Positions 52,530 to 61,103 of a DNA stretch of 64,000 bases are shown in pieces. The notes beneath the pieces are model-generated. The model ran no database searches. It saw only the letters and a program-made list of their open reading frames with translations, and had not been told where the DNA came from. The stretch is from the NCBI RefSeq assembly GCF_030816895.1, contig NZ_JAUSYL010000001.1, positions 1,736,001 to 1,800,000 on the forward strand, in the 5' to 3' direction. The stretch is from Clavibacter sp. B3I6 (GTDB lineage Bacteria; Actinomycetota; Actinomycetes; Actinomycetales; Microbacteriaceae). The first letter of the stretch is position 1. Every line of letters begins with the position of its first letter. Position numbers and translations under genes: made by a program.

Positions 52530-52968
52530 CGCGACGTCCGCCCGGCCGACCGCAGCCGTGCCCGCAGCCGTGCCCGCGCCCGTGCCCGTGACGGTGCCCG
52601 CGGATCCGGTCGTGCCCGTCCCGCTGCCGGCGCCCGCCGACCTCTCCCGCGACCTGACCGCGGCCCTCCGCGGCGTCGCGGGCGTGGCCGACGTGTACGC
52701 GTCGCGGTCGTCGGTGCTGCTCGTCGCCCAGCAGGTGGTCGAGGGCGTCGTGGCCGGCGGATCCGAGCGGGCCGACCAGCTCGTCGCCGTGGAGACGGGC
52801 GAGGGCACGGTCCTCGTGCGGGCGTCCATCGCGGTGGACGCGGCGGGCCGCGCGAGCGACACGGCCCGCGCCGCCGTGGACGCGATCCGCGCACGGCTCG
52901 CCGAGGCGGTCGGCGCCGAGGCCGCGGCGCTCGCGTCCGTCACGGTCCGCGTCGGCAGCATCGGCTGA
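52513..52968 (+). CDS. Asp23-operon protein of unknown function
   Basis: 151 residues, starting 17 bp inside the end of the preceding gene. A Val/Pro/Ala repeat (about 15-42) precedes a small alpha/beta domain: LRGVAGVADVYASRSSVLLVAQQVVEGVVAG, then TVLVRASIAVDAAGRASDTARAAVDAIRARLAEA and SVTVRVGSIG. The domain topology resembles a shortened Asp23 fold. No confident family. Third gene of the sigma-Asp23 operon. Confidence 0.78.
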   Translation: MTLDDDATSARPTAAVPAAVPAPVPVTVPADPVVPVPLPAPADLSRDLTAALRGVAGVADVYASRSSVLLVAQQVVEGVVAGGSERADQLVAVETGEGTVLVRASIAVDAAGRASDTARAAVDAIRARLAEAVGAEAAALASVTVRVGSIG

Positions 52969-52999
52969 GGCGCCCCTCCCCTCCCGGTACCGTGGGGGC

Positions 53000-53836
53000 A
53001 TGCGCGTCGCCACCTGGAACGTCAACTCCATCCGCACCCGCGTGGGCCGCGTCGTCGACTGGCTCGTGCGCGAGGACGTCGACGTGCTGGCCATGCAGGA
53101 GATCAAGTGCAAGCCCGAGCAGTTCCCGATGGAGGCGTTCGAGGAGGCGGGCTACGAGGTCGCCGTGCACGGGCTCAGCCAGTGGAACGGGGTCGCGATC
53201 GCGAGCCGCCTGCCGCTCGACGACGTCGCGACGACCTTCGAGGGGATGCCGCGCTTCGGCAAGCCCGACGCGTCCGGGCAGCCGCCGCTCGAGGCCCGCG
53301 CGCTCGGCGCGACCGTCGCGGGCGTCCGCCTCTGGAGCCTCTACGTGCCCAACGGCCGCTCCCTCGACGACCCGCACTACACGTACAAGCTCGAGTGGCT
53401 CGCGGCCCTCGCGGCGGACACGCGCGCATGGCTCGCGGCCGACCCCGAGACGCCGCTCGCGCTCATGGGCGACTGGAACGTGGCGCCGCTCGACACCGAC
53501 GTGTGGGATCCGCGCCTGTTCGAGGGCAGGACCCACACCTCCGCGCCCGAGCGCGCCGCCTTCGCCGCGTTCGCGGACGCGGGGCTCACCGACGTCGTCC
53601 GGCCGTCGATCCCCGAGGGGTACACGTACTGGGACTACCAGCAGCTGCGGTTCCCGCGGAACGAGGGCATGCGGATCGACTTCATCCTCGGGAGCGACCG
53701 GTTTGCCGAGCTCGTGAGCGCCCCGCGGATCCACCGCGACGAGCGCAAGGGCGACGGCCCGAGCGACCACGTGCCCGTGGCGGTGGACCTCGACGTCGAG
53801 ACCGAGCTCGACGACGACCGGCCGATGATCTTCTGA
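53000..53836 (+). CDS. xthA: Exodeoxyribonuclease III
   Basis: 278 residues. MRVATWNVNSIRTRVGRVVDWL, LAMQEIKCK (catalytic Glu), SLYVPNGR, MGDWNVAPLDTDVWD and the C-terminal MRIDFILGSDRF and PSDHVPVAVDL (catalytic His) give the complete EEP/AP-endonuclease motif set. It cuts DNA 5' to abasic sites and degrades 3' ends in base-excision repair. TACCGT (52988-52993) lies six bases before ATG. Confidence 0.96.
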   Translation: MRVATWNVNSIRTRVGRVVDWLVREDVDVLAMQEIKCKPEQFPMEAFEEAGYEVAVHGLSQWNGVAIASRLPLDDVATTFEGMPRFGKPDASGQPPLEARALGATVAGVRLWSLYVPNGRSLDDPHYTYKLEWLAALAADTRAWLAADPETPLALMGDWNVAPLDTDVWDPRLFEGRTHTSAPERAAFAAFADAGLTDVVRPSIPEGYTYWDYQQLRFPRNEGMRIDFILGSDRFAELVSAPRIHRDERKGDGPSDHVPVAVDLDVETELDDDRPMIF

Positions 53837-53919
53837 TCCGTCGCCGCCCGTCCGCGTCGCGTCCGCCCGCCCTCCCGCCCGATACCGGCCCCGCGGGACG
53901 TGCCCCGTAGTCTCGTCCC

Positions 53920-54534
53920 GTGACCCCCGACGACGACGCGACCCCGGAGCGCGGCCGCCGCGCCGCCCGCGGACGCCGCTCCGCCGCCCCCGCCTCCCGC
54001 TCGAGGCGCCTGCCGGAGGTCCCCCGGATGGCGCTGCCGACGCTCCCTCGCCGCCGCGGCCGCGACGGGTCCGCCGATGACGCGCCCCGCCGCGCGGGCA
54101 CCGGTCGGGACCGGTCCGCCGAGCGCGCCGCCGCCCGCGAGCAGGATCCCGCCGGCCCCGCCTGGGTGCCCCGGTGGGTGCGCCGCATCGACCGCCGGAT
54201 CCTCGTCACGACGCTCGTGTCGATGCTCGTCGCCGCCGTGGTCGGCGGCACCGTGGCGGCCGTCGGGCTCGGCCTCATCTTCGTGACGGACGGGTGCGAC
54301 GTGGACACCTACACCTGCGACGACACCCTGTTCACGCTCGGCTACGGGCTCTCGGTCGCGGGCCCGCTCCTCCTCACGGGGATCGCCCTCCTGGTCGCGC
54401 TCGTCGGCATGATCCGCGGGCGCACCCGGCCCTGGCTGGTGCTGCTGATCGGGGTCGGCGCGTCGCTCGCGGCCTACGTCCTCGGCGCCGTGCTCGTGCT
54501 GGTCGCCGTGCCCGGCTCCTCCCCCCTCACCTGA
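53920..54534 (+). CDS. Basic-headed membrane protein, unknown function
   Basis: 204 residues. The first 75 are Arg/Ala/Asp-rich and probably disordered; three membrane segments follow (ILVTTLVSMLVAAVVGGTVAAVGLGLIFV, TLGYGLSVAGPLLLTGIALLVALVGMI, PWLVLLIGVGASLAAYVLGAVLVLVAV). A loop between helices 1 and 2 has two cysteines (GCDVDTYTCDDT) that could form a disulphide outside. Resembles Microbacteriaceae DUF6264-type proteins, a tentative match. TAGTCT (53908-53913) lies six bases before GTG. Confidence 0.75.
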   Translation: MTPDDDATPERGRRAARGRRSAAPASRSRRLPEVPRMALPTLPRRRGRDGSADDAPRRAGTGRDRSAERAAAREQDPAGPAWVPRWVRRIDRRILVTTLVSMLVAAVVGGTVAAVGLGLIFVTDGCDVDTYTCDDTLFTLGYGLSVAGPLLLTGIALLVALVGMIRGRTRPWLVLLIGVGASLAAYVLGAVLVLVAVPGSSPLT

Positions 54535-54660
54535 TCCCGCCCGTCGGCACGAGACGACCGGCGCGCGTCGGCGCCGCCCGCCGTTCCGCTAGCGTGGGAG
54601 GCTGGGCGCGCGATGCGCACCCGGGGATCGGCCGCATCTGCGGCGTGCGAGGGGGCGGTA

Positions 54661-55548
54661 GTGGACAGCGGACGTGTGGCTCTGGTCATCGAGGACGACG
54701 GCGACATCCGCCAGCTGCTCGAGGTGGTCCTGCGCCAGGGCGGCTTCGAGGTGCACTCCGCCGGGACCGCCACCGAGGGCGTCCGCCTCGCCGGCGAGGT
54801 CGCGCCCGACGTCATCACGCTCGACGTGGGCCTGCCGGACTTCGACGGGTTCGAGGCCGCGCGCCGGATCCGCCTGGTCAGCGACGCCTACATCGTCATG
54901 CTCACCGCACAGGGCGAGGAGGTCGACACCCTGCTCGGCCTCGAGGCCGGCGCCGACGACTACGTCGTGAAGCCCTTCCGCCCGCGCGAGCTCCGCGCGC
55001 GCATCTCCGCGATGATGCGCCGGCCCCGCGGCGGCGGCGAGGCCGCGCCCGCGACCCCGGCCGGCGGGACGCCCGCAGCGGTCGCCGCCGTCCCGGCCGC
55101 AGCCGCGCCGACGCCCGAGGCCGCCCCCTCCGAGGAGGAGCCCGCGCAGCCGGCCGCGTACGCGACCACCACCATGGTGTCGCCGGCGCTGCCGACCGAG
55201 ACCGAGCCGTCCGACGACGCCGACGTCCTCCGCCACAACGGCCTCGTGCTCGACGAGGGCACCCGCCAGGTCGCGGTCGACGACGAGCCCGTCGACCTCA
55301 CGCGCACCGAGTTCGACCTGCTCGCCTCGATCCTCGCGAGCGGCGGCCGCGTGCGCACGAAGGGCGACCTCGTGCGCGACATCCGCAGCGGCTCGTACGC
55401 CGTCGCGTCCTCCACGGAGCCGGAGGAGCGCGCCGTCGAGGTGCACCTCGGGAACCTGCGCCGGAAGCTGCACGACGACCCGCGCCAGCCGCGGTGGATC
55501 CAGACGGTGCGCGGCGTCGGCTACCGGCTCGCGCCGCCGCGCGGCTAG
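54661..55548 (+). CDS. OmpR-type response regulator with long Ala/Pro linker
   Basis: 295 residues from GTG 54661 (GAGGGG upstream). Receiver domain 1-120: acidic pocket E11/D12/D13, phospho-acceptor D55 (DVITLDVGLPDFDG), T82, K104 (VVKPF). The C-terminal winged helix (about 205-293) has VDLTRTEFDLLASILASGGRVRTKGDLVRDI, VEVHLGNLRRKL and IQTVRGVGYRLAPP. The 75-residue Ala/Pro/Glu linker is much longer than usual. Converges with the HPt-like gene; the histidine kinase at 56733-58439 is the likely partner. Confidence 0.93.
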   Translation: MDSGRVALVIEDDGDIRQLLEVVLRQGGFEVHSAGTATEGVRLAGEVAPDVITLDVGLPDFDGFEAARRIRLVSDAYIVMLTAQGEEVDTLLGLEAGADDYVVKPFRPRELRARISAMMRRPRGGGEAAPATPAGGTPAAVAAVPAAAAPTPEAAPSEEEPAQPAAYATTTMVSPALPTETEPSDDADVLRHNGLVLDEGTRQVAVDDEPVDLTRTEFDLLASILASGGRVRTKGDLVRDIRSGSYAVASSTEPEERAVEVHLGNLRRKLHDDPRQPRWIQTVRGVGYRLAPPRG

Positions 55549-55613
55549 CGGCCCGGGCACCGCGGGCGGTCCGTCCCACGCGTCGAGGGCCGAGGCAGTC
55601 AGCTCGACCTGGG

Positions 55614-55645
55614 GCTGCCGCGGAGCCGATGAGCTCCGCGGCAGC
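55614..55645. terminator. Perfect 13-bp hairpin between converging signalling genes
   Basis: Arms GCTGCCGCGGAGC and GCTCCGCGGCAGC with a 6-nt loop (CGATGA). It lies in the 213-bp gap between the ends of the response-regulator and HPt-like genes and is symmetrical, so it can stop transcription from both sides. No U tract. Confidence 0.75.
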
Positions 55646-55761
55646 TGCGCCGTGGATCGGGTTCCCCTCGGGTGGGATCCCGGTCCCTTCCTCCGTCCGG
55701 CCTGTCGCGGGGGCCGGTCGGGCATGCGCGTCGACCGTCGGGTCGGTCGTCGCGCACGGGT

Positions 55762-56442
55762 CTAGTCGGGCGGGTGTCCGGCCTCCGCGCGGATCCACGA
55801 CCGCATCGCGTCCATGCTGCGCTCGCCCACCTCGCCGAGTCCCGGCAGGAGGGCGCGGGCGGCGTCGAGCTCACAGGAGCGGATCGCGCGCTCGAGCTGG
55901 CCGGCGATGCCGCTGAGGCGGAGCGCGCCCACCATCGCGGCCGAGCTCTTCACGCTCAGGCACGCGTCGAGCGCGGCGGCCCGGTCGTCGGCGCGCACGG
56001 CGGCGCCCAGGCGCTCCCAGCGGGTCGGCCACAGGTCGACGAAGAAGCGCAGGAAGTCGATGCACGCGTGCTGCGCGGGGGCGAGTGCGCCGGTCTGCGC
56101 CGACACGACGGACGCGGACGGGGATGGGGCGCCGACCGGGCGGGGGGACCCGGCCGGCGCCTGCCGACGACCCGGTGCGGGGGCACCACGGGTCGCGAGG
56201 CTGTCGTCCGGACGGGGGGATCCGGACGACGGGGTCCCGCGGCGCGGCTCGGGGTGGCCGCGCTGCGGGGTCACGCCTCCCGGTGCGGGAACACCGAGAG
56301 GCGGAGCGGGGGTGTCCGTCGCGGGGACGACGGACGGTCGGGCGGGGCCGGGCTCGTCCGACAGCTCGGCCAGCAGCTGCTCCAGGACGCGGACGTCGAG
56401 GAGCGGGGGGAGCTGCGGGTCACCGGCGGCACGGGCGGTCAC
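55762..56442 (-). CDS. HPt-like protein lacking the phosphorylatable histidine
   Basis: 226 residues from GTG 56442. After LDVRVLEQLLAELSDEPG comes a long Pro/Ala/Gly-rich stretch (about 35-115), then a helical domain (about 120-222): LRFFVDLWPTRWERLGAAVRADDRAAALDACLSVKSSAAMVGALRLSGIAGQLERAIRS. This is the HPt helix pair AHxLKGxxxxxGAxxLxxxxxxLE, but the His position (three before the Lys) is Leu. It can therefore not relay phosphate in the usual way. It sits between a response regulator and a histidine kinase gene and may be an adaptor. Upstream in-frame starts add only low-complexity residues. Confidence 0.78.
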   Translation of the reverse strand: MTARAAGDPQLPPLLDVRVLEQLLAELSDEPGPARPSVVPATDTPAPPLGVPAPGGVTPQRGHPEPRRGTPSSGSPRPDDSLATRGAPAPGRRQAPAGSPRPVGAPSPSASVVSAQTGALAPAQHACIDFLRFFVDLWPTRWERLGAAVRADDRAAALDACLSVKSSAAMVGALRLSGIAGQLERAIRSCELDAARALLPGLGEVGERSMDAMRSWIRAEAGHPPD

Positions 56443-56732
56443 GCCTGGCCGCCGACGAGGCGGATCGAAGGACCGGGGAGGCTGCCGTCGGGTACCGGCA
56501 GCGCATCCGTGGACCCGGTACGGCACCCGGTGCGGGCGGCTCGGGTGCCGCTCGCGGGGTGGTCGTGGGGGGTCATCCGGTCCTTCGTTCGCTCGTGTCG
56601 GACGGGTGGGCCCCGTCGTGCGTCGAGCCTGCCAGCGCCGCATGCGGGATCCGATCAAGGTGCCGACAAGATCGCCTCAAGAACTCCTGGAGGCGCCTCG
56701 GAGCCGCGGGAGCGGGCGCCGGGCGGGCGGGA

Positions 56733-58439
56733 TCAGTCGCGGGCGGTGCCCGGACCGCCCGGCGTCACGCGCAGCGGCAGCCGCACGCGCATGGTGGTGC
56801 CGGCGCCGAGGGTGCTGTCCACCTCGATGGTGCCGTCGTGCGCGTCGACGATGGAGCGGGTGATGCTGAGGCCGAGGCCCACGCCCGCGACCGTGCTCGC
56901 GCGGGCGGTGCTGGTGCGGAAGAAGCGCGTGAACAGCTGCGCCGTGTCGTCGGCGGACATGCCCACGCCGTCGTCGGCGACGCAGAGGTGGAGGTGGTCG
57001 CCGTCCACCCCGATCTCGGTGGTGACCGTGCCGCCCTGCGGCGTGTACTTGACGGCGTTGCTGAGCAGGTTGTCGAGCACCTGGCCGATGCGGACGGCGT
57101 CGACCTCGGCCACCAGCTCCTCGTAGTCGGGCTCGACGAGCGCGACGCCGCTCGCCTGCGCGTGCGGGCGGATCACGTCGAGGGCGTTCTCGACGATCTC
57201 GCCCACGTCCACGAGGTTGCGGTTGACGGCGAGCCGGTGCTGGGCGGCCGTGAGGAGGTCGCCGATGAGGCCGAGGAGGCGCTGCGCGTTCCGCTCCACG
57301 ATGGCGAGGCGGGCCGCGGTGATCCGGTCGTCGAGGTCGTCCTCCACGAGGTCGTCGGCGATGAGCTCCACGTAGCCGAGGATCGAGGTGAGCGGCGTCT
57401 TCAGCTCGTGCGAGACGCTCGCCACGAACTCCTCGCGCTCGGTGACGGCGAGCGCCAGCGCCGTCACGTCGGTGCTCACGACGACCGAGCCGAACGTCCG
57501 CCCGGCGGCGTCGACGAGCGGGGAGACCGACACGAGCACGGCCTTCTGCGCGCCGCCGTCGCCGACCCAGTAGACCTCGCGGCCGACGACCTCGCCGGTG
57601 CGGGCGCGGGCCACCGGCTGCCGCTCGGGCGGCACGACGGTGGTGCGGTCCTCCTCGTACATGAGGCGGCCGAGGATCGGGTCGTCCGGGTCGATGGGGT
57701 CGGCGAGCGCCATGAGGTCGGCGGCCGCGCGGTTCCGTCGGGTGATGCGGCCGCGGGCGTCGAGGACGATGACGGTGTCGTCGATGGCGTCGAGCACGCC
57801 GTCGATGATCGAGTTGCGCTCCTGCAGGTCGACGAGCGTGCCCGTCAGCTCCTGCTGCATCTCCTCCAGCCGGGCGTGCTGGCCGAAGAGCTGCTGCGCG
57901 AGGAGGTTCACGGCGACGGCGACGAGCAGCATCACGACGGGCAGCACGACGAGGTGCGACCAGTCGGTCGTGCCGTCCGGCGTCCTCCCCGTGCCGAGGT
58001 AGGGCATCGCGAGCACGGCCGCCGTGCCGAGGCCGCCGAGCCACAGCACGTGCAGCGCGAACGCGTAGGCGAGCCAGATGACGGGGAAGACGAGGAGGAA
58101 CGGGGTCGACGGCACCTCCTCCGAGATCGCGGCGTTGGCCAGCGCGAGGGCGAGGAAGTCGAGCATGGGGAGCACGGCCACCCAGTCCGAGTCGATCCGC
58201 TTCCAGGGGACGACGGCGGCCGCGATCGTGACGAGCACGGCGATCACGGCACCCCAGGCGAACCCGGGAGAGGCGACGGCGTCGAGGTCGCCGGCGCCCG
58301 CGACGACGCCGACCACGGCGAGGCTGAGGATGAAGGGCAGCTGCGCGTGCAGCGGCTTCGAGAGCGTCATGCTGCGGAGCGCCGCCTGCAGGCGCCCGTC
58401 CGGGTGGCGACGCGCGCGGGGACGAGGATGCGCGCTCAC
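56733..58439 (-). CDS. Membrane sensor histidine kinase with PAS domain
   Basis: 568 residues. Six hydrophobic segments between about 33 and 185, no large external domain, then a PAS-like region (about 205-325, IIDGVLDAIDDTVIVLDARGRITRRNRAA). HisKA box SVSHELKTPLTSILGY with H344; HATPase_c with N box DNLLSNAVKY (N461), G1 VADDGVGM and G2 GVGLGLSITRSIVDAHDG. Seven-transmembrane-like sensors of this kind sense membrane state or hydrophobic ligands. GTG start with AGGGGG eight bases upstream. Likely partner of the response regulator at 54661. Confidence 0.94.
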   Translation of the reverse strand: MSAHPRPRARRHPDGRLQAALRSMTLSKPLHAQLPFILSLAVVGVVAGAGDLDAVASPGFAWGAVIAVLVTIAAAVVPWKRIDSDWVAVLPMLDFLALALANAAISEEVPSTPFLLVFPVIWLAYAFALHVLWLGGLGTAAVLAMPYLGTGRTPDGTTDWSHLVVLPVVMLLVAVAVNLLAQQLFGQHARLEEMQQELTGTLVDLQERNSIIDGVLDAIDDTVIVLDARGRITRRNRAAADLMALADPIDPDDPILGRLMYEEDRTTVVPPERQPVARARTGEVVGREVYWVGDGGAQKAVLVSVSPLVDAAGRTFGSVVVSTDVTALALAVTEREEFVASVSHELKTPLTSILGYVELIADDLVEDDLDDRITAARLAIVERNAQRLLGLIGDLLTAAQHRLAVNRNLVDVGEIVENALDVIRPHAQASGVALVEPDYEELVAEVDAVRIGQVLDNLLSNAVKYTPQGGTVTTEIGVDGDHLHLCVADDGVGMSADDTAQLFTRFFRTSTARASTVAGVGLGLSITRSIVDAHDGTIEVDSTLGAGTTMRVRLPLRVTPGGPGTARD

Positions 58440-58551
58440 ATGACCCCCTGGTTGCGGCCGTCCCCGTGCCGCTCGTCGATCCTAGCCGCGGGTGGAGGGA
58501 TCGCCTCCGGCTCGCGTACCCCGTGCTGCGCCGTCGGCGTACGCTTCCCGC

Positions 58552-59119
58552 GTGACCGACCTCCCGCACGAGCGCCCCGTGGAGATCGCGCACCTCGTCG
58601 CTTCGCCCGTGCACCGGCTCGAGGGGCGGCCGGCGGACGGCCCGCGGGACGAGCCGGGCGAGCTGCCGTCGCGCCGGAGCGTGCGGATCCGGGCGCACCT
58701 CGGCATCGTCGGTGACCGCTTCTTCGGGCAGCGGGCGCACCGCACGGCCGCCGTCACCGTCATGGCCGTCGAGTCGGTGGAGCGCGTGGCGCGCGAGCTC
58801 GGGATCGAGGCGGGGCTGGATCCCGTCGACACGCGCCGGAACGTGCTGCTGCGGGGCGTGGACGCGGACCGGCTGCGCGGCATGCGCTTCAGCCTCGACT
58901 CGGGCGACGGGCCGGTCGAGTTCCAGGGCCACCGCCCGGCGAACCCCTGCGCCTGGATGGACGTGATGCTCGCGCCGGGCGCCTTCCGTGCGCTCCGCGG
59001 GCCGCGGGGGCGTGCGCTGCGAGCCGCTCGGCGACGGGATCCTCACGGTCGGCCCGGCCGTGCTCCGCACCGACCACCCGCTCGACGACGGGGACGACGA
59101 CGGGGCGCGCCTGTTCTGA
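58552..59119 (+). pseudogene. MOSC-domain protein, broken by a one-base insertion near its end
   Basis: Reading from GTG 58552: VTDLPHERPVEIAHLVASPVHRLEGRPADG, LGIVGDRFFGQRAHRTAAVTVMAVESVERV, LDPVDTRRNVLLRGVDADRL and FQGHRPANPCAWMDVMLAPGAFRALRG, a MOSC (MoCo sulfurase C-terminal) domain of the YiiM type with its conserved Cys. At 58999-59010 the frame must shift by one to give GGVRCEPLGDGILTVGPAVLRTDHPLDDG...ARLF and stop at 59119; the corrected length is 188 residues. Extra G in GGG (58999-59001) or GGGGG (59006-59010). TACGCT lies six bases before the start. MOSC proteins handle molybdenum-cofactor sulphur or 6-hydroxylaminopurine-type adducts. Confidence 0.82.
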
Positions 59120-59129
59120 CGCGCCCCGC
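59069..59129. repeat. Direct repeat copy 1 (MOSC 3' end), 61 bp
   Basis: Matches 60114-60174 at 59 of 61 bases by eye. It covers the last 17 codons of the MOSC gene, the stop codon and ten bases beyond. Together the two copies flank the RDD gene. Confidence 0.9.
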
Positions 59130-59346
59130 GCGGAGCCCGGGCTACCGGCAGCCCCGTGTTCGTGCGCCGGCGAGACCCTTCCGTCTTCTCCCCTCATGGG
59201 CTCGCCGTCGCGTCGGCGCTCCCCGAAGTGGGGGGCGGGATGCCGCCCGCCGCTCCGGCCGCCGTGTCACTCTGATCCCCGTATCACGATGCTCCGGTGC
59301 CGCTCTGCGCCCGACTCGATCGACGACGCTCAGAGGGAAGACAGCC

Positions 59347-60102
59347 ATGTCCATCACCGAATCGCCCGCGAACGCCCGTTACTGCTCATCCTGCGGAAAG
59401 CAGGCGGGCGGCGCATACTGCGGGAACTGCGGAAGCGCCGTCACTGGAGATGAGAGCGGACGCACGGCGTCGCCTGCTCTCCCGCTCCAGCCGCCCGCCC
59501 AGGCGCACGGGTACGGCAGCCCGTCCGCCGGCTACGTCCCGGTAGCGTCCGTTGCCTCGCAGACGTCGGAGTTCGTGCACGTGGCCGGCGTCGGAGTCCT
59601 CCGCCTCGGCTCCATCGGGCAGCGCGCCCTCGCCCGGATCCTCGACTACGCCGTGATCACCGTGGGGTATTGGATCCTGTTCGGGATCTTCGCCATCATC
59701 GGAACGGCCATCGCCGGACTCGGCACAGCGACGTACGACTCCGGGGACGACCTGGCGGGTGCTGCCGCCGGCCTGGGCGCCTTCGTGGGGGGAGTGTTCC
59801 TGATCGCCGTCGCCTCGTACATCTACGAGGTCGCGATGGTGTCGCTGTGGGGCCGGACCGTGGGCAAGATGATCGTCGGTCTGCGCATCATCCGCGCGGC
59901 GGATGGCACGAAGCCGAACGTCGGCAACGCCTTCCTCCGCTGGATCGCTCCCGGGCTCGCGGCGCTGCTCCCGTTCATCGGCCCGATCGGGGCGCTCATC
60001 GTCCTCCTCTCGCCGACGTTCGACGGTTCGGGCCGGAGGCAGGGCTGGCACGACAAGATGGCGTCCACGCTCGTGGTGTCCGCGCGACAGTCCAACAGCT
60101 GA
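59347..60102 (+). CDS. RDD-family membrane protein with N-terminal zinc ribbon
   Basis: 251 residues. N-terminal double CxxC zinc ribbon (YCSSCGKQAGGAYCGNCGS, residues 12-30), a Pro/Ala linker, then an RDD domain: QRALARILDYAVITVGYWILFGIFAIIG with the R...D pair in the first helix, YIYEVAMVSLWGRTVGKMIVGLRII, and GWHDKMASTLVV at the end. RDD proteins are membrane proteins of largely unknown function, some acting in ion exchange. ATG follows GAGGGAAG. The gene and its 5' region (from about 59130) lie between direct repeats and look less GC-rich, so this is probably an inserted islet. Confidence 0.88.
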   Translation: MSITESPANARYCSSCGKQAGGAYCGNCGSAVTGDESGRTASPALPLQPPAQAHGYGSPSAGYVPVASVASQTSEFVHVAGVGVLRLGSIGQRALARILDYAVITVGYWILFGIFAIIGTAIAGLGTATYDSGDDLAGAAAGLGAFVGGVFLIAVASYIYEVAMVSLWGRTVGKMIVGLRIIRAADGTKPNVGNAFLRWIAPGLAALLPFIGPIGALIVLLSPTFDGSGRRQGWHDKMASTLVVSARQSNS

Positions 60103-60113
60103 ACGAGGCACCC

Positions 60114-60174
60114 ACCGAGCACCCGCTCGACGACGGGGACGGCGACGGGGCGCGCCTGTTCTGACGCGCCCCGC
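60114..60174. repeat. Direct repeat copy 2 (MOSC 3' end), 61 bp
   Basis: A second copy of the MOSC C-terminal coding end, in an equivalent position before the SDR gene on the other strand. Two mismatches from copy 1. It probably marks the ancestral end of the MOSC gene before the RDD segment arrived. Confidence 0.9.
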
Positions 60175-60194
60175 CGCGATGGCCGTGCCGCGGA

Positions 60195-61103
60195 TCAGTG
60201 GACGGGCGTGCCGCCCGTGACCGCGATCGTCTCGCCGCTCGTGAAGCTCGACTCCTGGCTCGCGAGGAACACGTAGGTCGCCGCGATCTCCGCCGGCTGG
60301 CCGGGGCGGCCGTAGACCGACTGGGAGCCGAACTGCTCGACGTCCTCCGCCGACTGGCCGACGGGCTGCAGCACGGTCCAGAACGGGCCGGGCGCGACCG
60401 AGTTGACGCGGATGCCCTTCGGCGCGAGCTGCTGCGCGAGGCCCTGCGTGAAGTTCCGGATCGCGCCCTTCGAGGTCGCGTAGTCGAGCTTGTTCGCGCT
60501 CGGCTGGTACGCCTGCGAGGAGCTCGTCGTGATGATGCTGCCGCCCTTGGGCAGGTGCGGGAGGACGGCCTTGCTCAGCCAGAACAGCGAGTACACGTTG
60601 GTCTTCAGCGTGCGGTCGAGCTGCTCGGTGGCGAGGTCGAGGATGTCCTCCTCGTTGCGCTGGTAGCCGGCCACCATCACGAGGCAGTCGAGGCCGCCGA
60701 GCTCGTCCACGGCCGCCTGGACGATGTCCTGGCAGTTCGTCTCGTCGGAGATGTCGCCGGGGACGAGGGCGGCCTTCCGGCCGTCGGCCTCGATGGTGGA
60801 CGCGGTGTCGCGCGCGTCCTCGAGCTCCTCGTCGAGGAAGTTGAGCGCGATGTCGGCGCCCTCGCGCGCGAACGCGATGGCGACGGCCTTGCCGATGCCG
60901 GAGTCGGCGCCCGTGATGAGGACCTTGCGGCCCTTCAGCCGACCGAAGCCGACGTAGCTCTCCTCGCCGTGGTCGGGGGTCGGCTCGAACTTCTGCTCGT
61001 CGCCGGCGCCGCCCTGCTCCTGCTGCGGGAACGGCGGGGACGGGTACTGCGCGATCGGGTCCTGGATCTCGTACTGGTTGCCGCCGTTGCGGATCTCGGT
61101 CAT
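60195..61103 (-). CDS. SDR oxidoreductase of the general-stress-protein 39/YghA type
   Basis: 302 residues. The N-terminal extension NQYEIQDPIAQYPSPPFPQQEQGG is typical of this SDR subgroup. Then KVLITGADSGIGKAVAIAFAREGADIALNFL (TGxxxGIG), VMVAGYQRNEED, SIITTSSSQAYQPSANKLDYATSKGAIRNFTQ (Ser, YxxxK) and VNSVAPGPFWTVLQP. NADP-linked aldehyde or ketone reduction is likely; homologues are stress-induced. ATG 61103 follows AGGAAGG. The longer upstream reading frame is not supported. Confidence 0.93.
   Translation of the reverse strand: MTEIRNGGNQYEIQDPIAQYPSPPFPQQEQGGAGDEQKFEPTPDHGEESYVGFGRLKGRKVLITGADSGIGKAVAIAFAREGADIALNFLDEELEDARDTASTIEADGRKAALVPGDISDETNCQDIVQAAVDELGGLDCLVMVAGYQRNEEDILDLATEQLDRTLKTNVYSLFWLSKAVLPHLPKGGSIITTSSSQAYQPSANKLDYATSKGAIRNFTQGLAQQLAPKGIRVNSVAPGPFWTVLQPVGQSAEDVEQFGSQSVYGRPGQPAEIAATYVFLASQESSFTSGETIAVTGGTPVH

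Noticed and set aside
59120..59346. A long frame joining the MOSC gene to the RDD gene
   Set aside because: The apparent fusion arises only because of the extra G in the MOSC gene. RDD has its own ATG and ribosome-binding site, and MOSC has its own stop in the corrected frame.
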